From Chloroflexota bacterium (lineage in GTDB: Bacteria; Chloroflexota; UBA11872; VXNJ01), in the NCBI GenBank assembly GCA_026707405.1, contig JAPOWW010000011.1, positions 62,001 to 126,000 on the forward strand: a stretch of 64,000 bases of DNA, read 5' to 3'. Shown here one piece after another: positions 63,427 through 64,000 of this stretch (position 1 is the stretch's first letter; each line of letters opens with the position of its first letter). The translations under genes and the position numbers were made by a program. The notes beneath the pieces are model-generated. The model searched no databases, was not told the origin of the DNA, and saw only the letters and a list, made by a program, of their open reading frames with translations.

Positions 63427-64000
63427 ATGCGCTCGGAAACTTCCTCGGGTTACGCATTCGGAGACACCGATGTCGCCGCCAGGCGTTTGCAGCTGGTTGC
63501 CCAAGTGTTCGAGCCGGAGATGCGTAGTTTCCTCTCGTGTGTTCAAGTCAGACCGCGTCTAGCGATTGATCTTGGCTGTGGGCCTGGCTACACCACTCGC
63601 CTCTTGGCCGACGTCCTGATGCCGACGCGCACGATCGGACTCGACACGTCCGATCGATTTATACCAATGGCGCGTGCCGAACCGAGGGATGGCGTCGACT
63701 ACTTTAGGCACGACGTCACGACCACACCGTTTCCTGTCGGCCCGGTCGACTTGATGTTCTGCCACCTTCTCTTGCCGCATTTGCAGGATCCTGCGGCGGC
63801 GCTGTGTACATGGGCCACGCAACTCGGACCGGCAGGTCTGCTGCTAGTGGATGAGGTCACCAATATCCGCACAACTCAGCCGATATTTCAACGCTATCTG
63901 GACATGGTCGAGACGGTCATGGTTGAGCGTGGTGGACACCTTTATACGGGAAAAGTTGTGGCCCAGCTTGATTCCATCCCAGGATTGGAAATGGTGTTCA
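63427..64000 (+). CDS. Class I SAM-dependent methyltransferase (partial, runs off window end)
   Basis: The frame stays open to the window edge and encodes at least 191 residues. The SAM-binding motif I reads AIDLGCGPGYTTRLLA (near residue 46). Motif post I is TIGLDTSDRFIPMA, and motif II-III is VDLMFCHLLLPHL followed by LGPAGLLLVDEV. The start may be ATG 63427 or GTG 63415; GCGGGAG precedes the former closely. It is separated from the CoA-transferase by 223 bases. The substrate is not predictable from this part. Confidence 0.85.
   Translation, partial: MRSETSSGYAFGDTDVAARRLQLVAQVFEPEMRSFLSCVQVRPRLAIDLGCGPGYTTRLLADVLMPTRTIGLDTSDRFIPMARAEPRDGVDYFRHDVTTTPFPVGPVDLMFCHLLLPHLQDPAAALCTWATQLGPAGLLLVDEVTNIRTTQPIFQRYLDMVETVMVERGGHLYTGKVVAQLDSIPGLEMVF

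Noticed and set aside
1-64000. Insertion sequences, CRISPR arrays, prophage or integrase genes
   Set aside because: No transposase, integrase or phage-like product was recognised and no regularly spaced repeats were seen, despite signs of rearrangement at 35-41 kb.

Overview
The window reads like a chromosome segment of a free-living or host-associated heterotrophic Chloroflexota bacterium, possibly SAR202-like. This is inference. It rests on three things: sugar-binding lipoproteins with long Val-Val-Glu-Lys linkers after the lipobox, secreted proteins built from a Gly-Gly...Phe-Gly repeat domain plus a deacetylase or beta-propeller, and a high density of luciferase-like flavin oxidoreductases, SDRs, Gfo/Idh/MocA oxidoreductases, an enolase-superfamily dehydratase and a CaiB/BaiF CoA-transferase. 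There is no rRNA operon, intact mobile element, CRISPR array or phage region. One tRNA gene is present, tRNA-Gly(TCC).

Layout. 0-5 kb: end of an ABC-2 permease, a NIL-domain protein, a secreted polysaccharide deacetylase, DegV, a small membrane protein, and recF followed by a dciA-like gene. 5-12 kb: a secreted TolB-like propeller protein, an enolase-superfamily dehydratase, a Gfo/Idh/MocA plus sugar-isomerase pair, and a CitE/malyl-CoA lyase-like gene. 12.3-18.4 kb: an imuA-imuB-dnaE2 translesion cassette. Here the DnaE2 C-terminal OB-fold is cut off from the polymerase by one in-frame stop codon. 18.5-26.8 kb: tRNA-Gly, an L-rhamnose mutarotase, a flavin monooxygenase, an alpha/beta hydrolase, a LarA-like protein, an SDR, a CMD protein, an amidohydrolase and an M14-like peptidase.

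27-50.7 kb holds three carbohydrate (CUT1) ABC importer modules, each with a binding lipoprotein and two permeases but no ATPase. Interleaved with them are putative glycoside hydrolases, an esterase-like hydrolase, an MFS transporter and four Gfo/Idh/MocA dehydrogenases in two pairs. The middle module is decaying. Its binding protein carries a stop in the signal peptide and two compensating frameshifts. Just upstream lies a rotted copy of the 5' end of the MFS gene found intact 5.6 kb away, and the upstream regions of two binding-protein genes resemble one another. This part has been reshaped by duplication and loss.

50.7-64 kb: an MBL-fold hydrolase, an aldo/keto reductase, a DUF402 protein, an SDR, a second CYCxxC glycoside-hydrolase-like protein, an orphan family-5 binding protein, a second flavin monooxygenase, an SDR pseudogene (frameshift plus catalytic Lys replaced by Asn), a MaoC-like hydratase translationally coupled to a CaiB/BaiF CoA-transferase, and the start of a methyltransferase that runs off the window.

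Taken together, the genes suggest import of oligosaccharides or modified sugars, release of monomers, oxidation and epimerisation by Gfo/Idh/MocA, isomerase and enolase enzymes, and entry of acids into CoA-linked routes. The substrates cannot be read from sequence alone.
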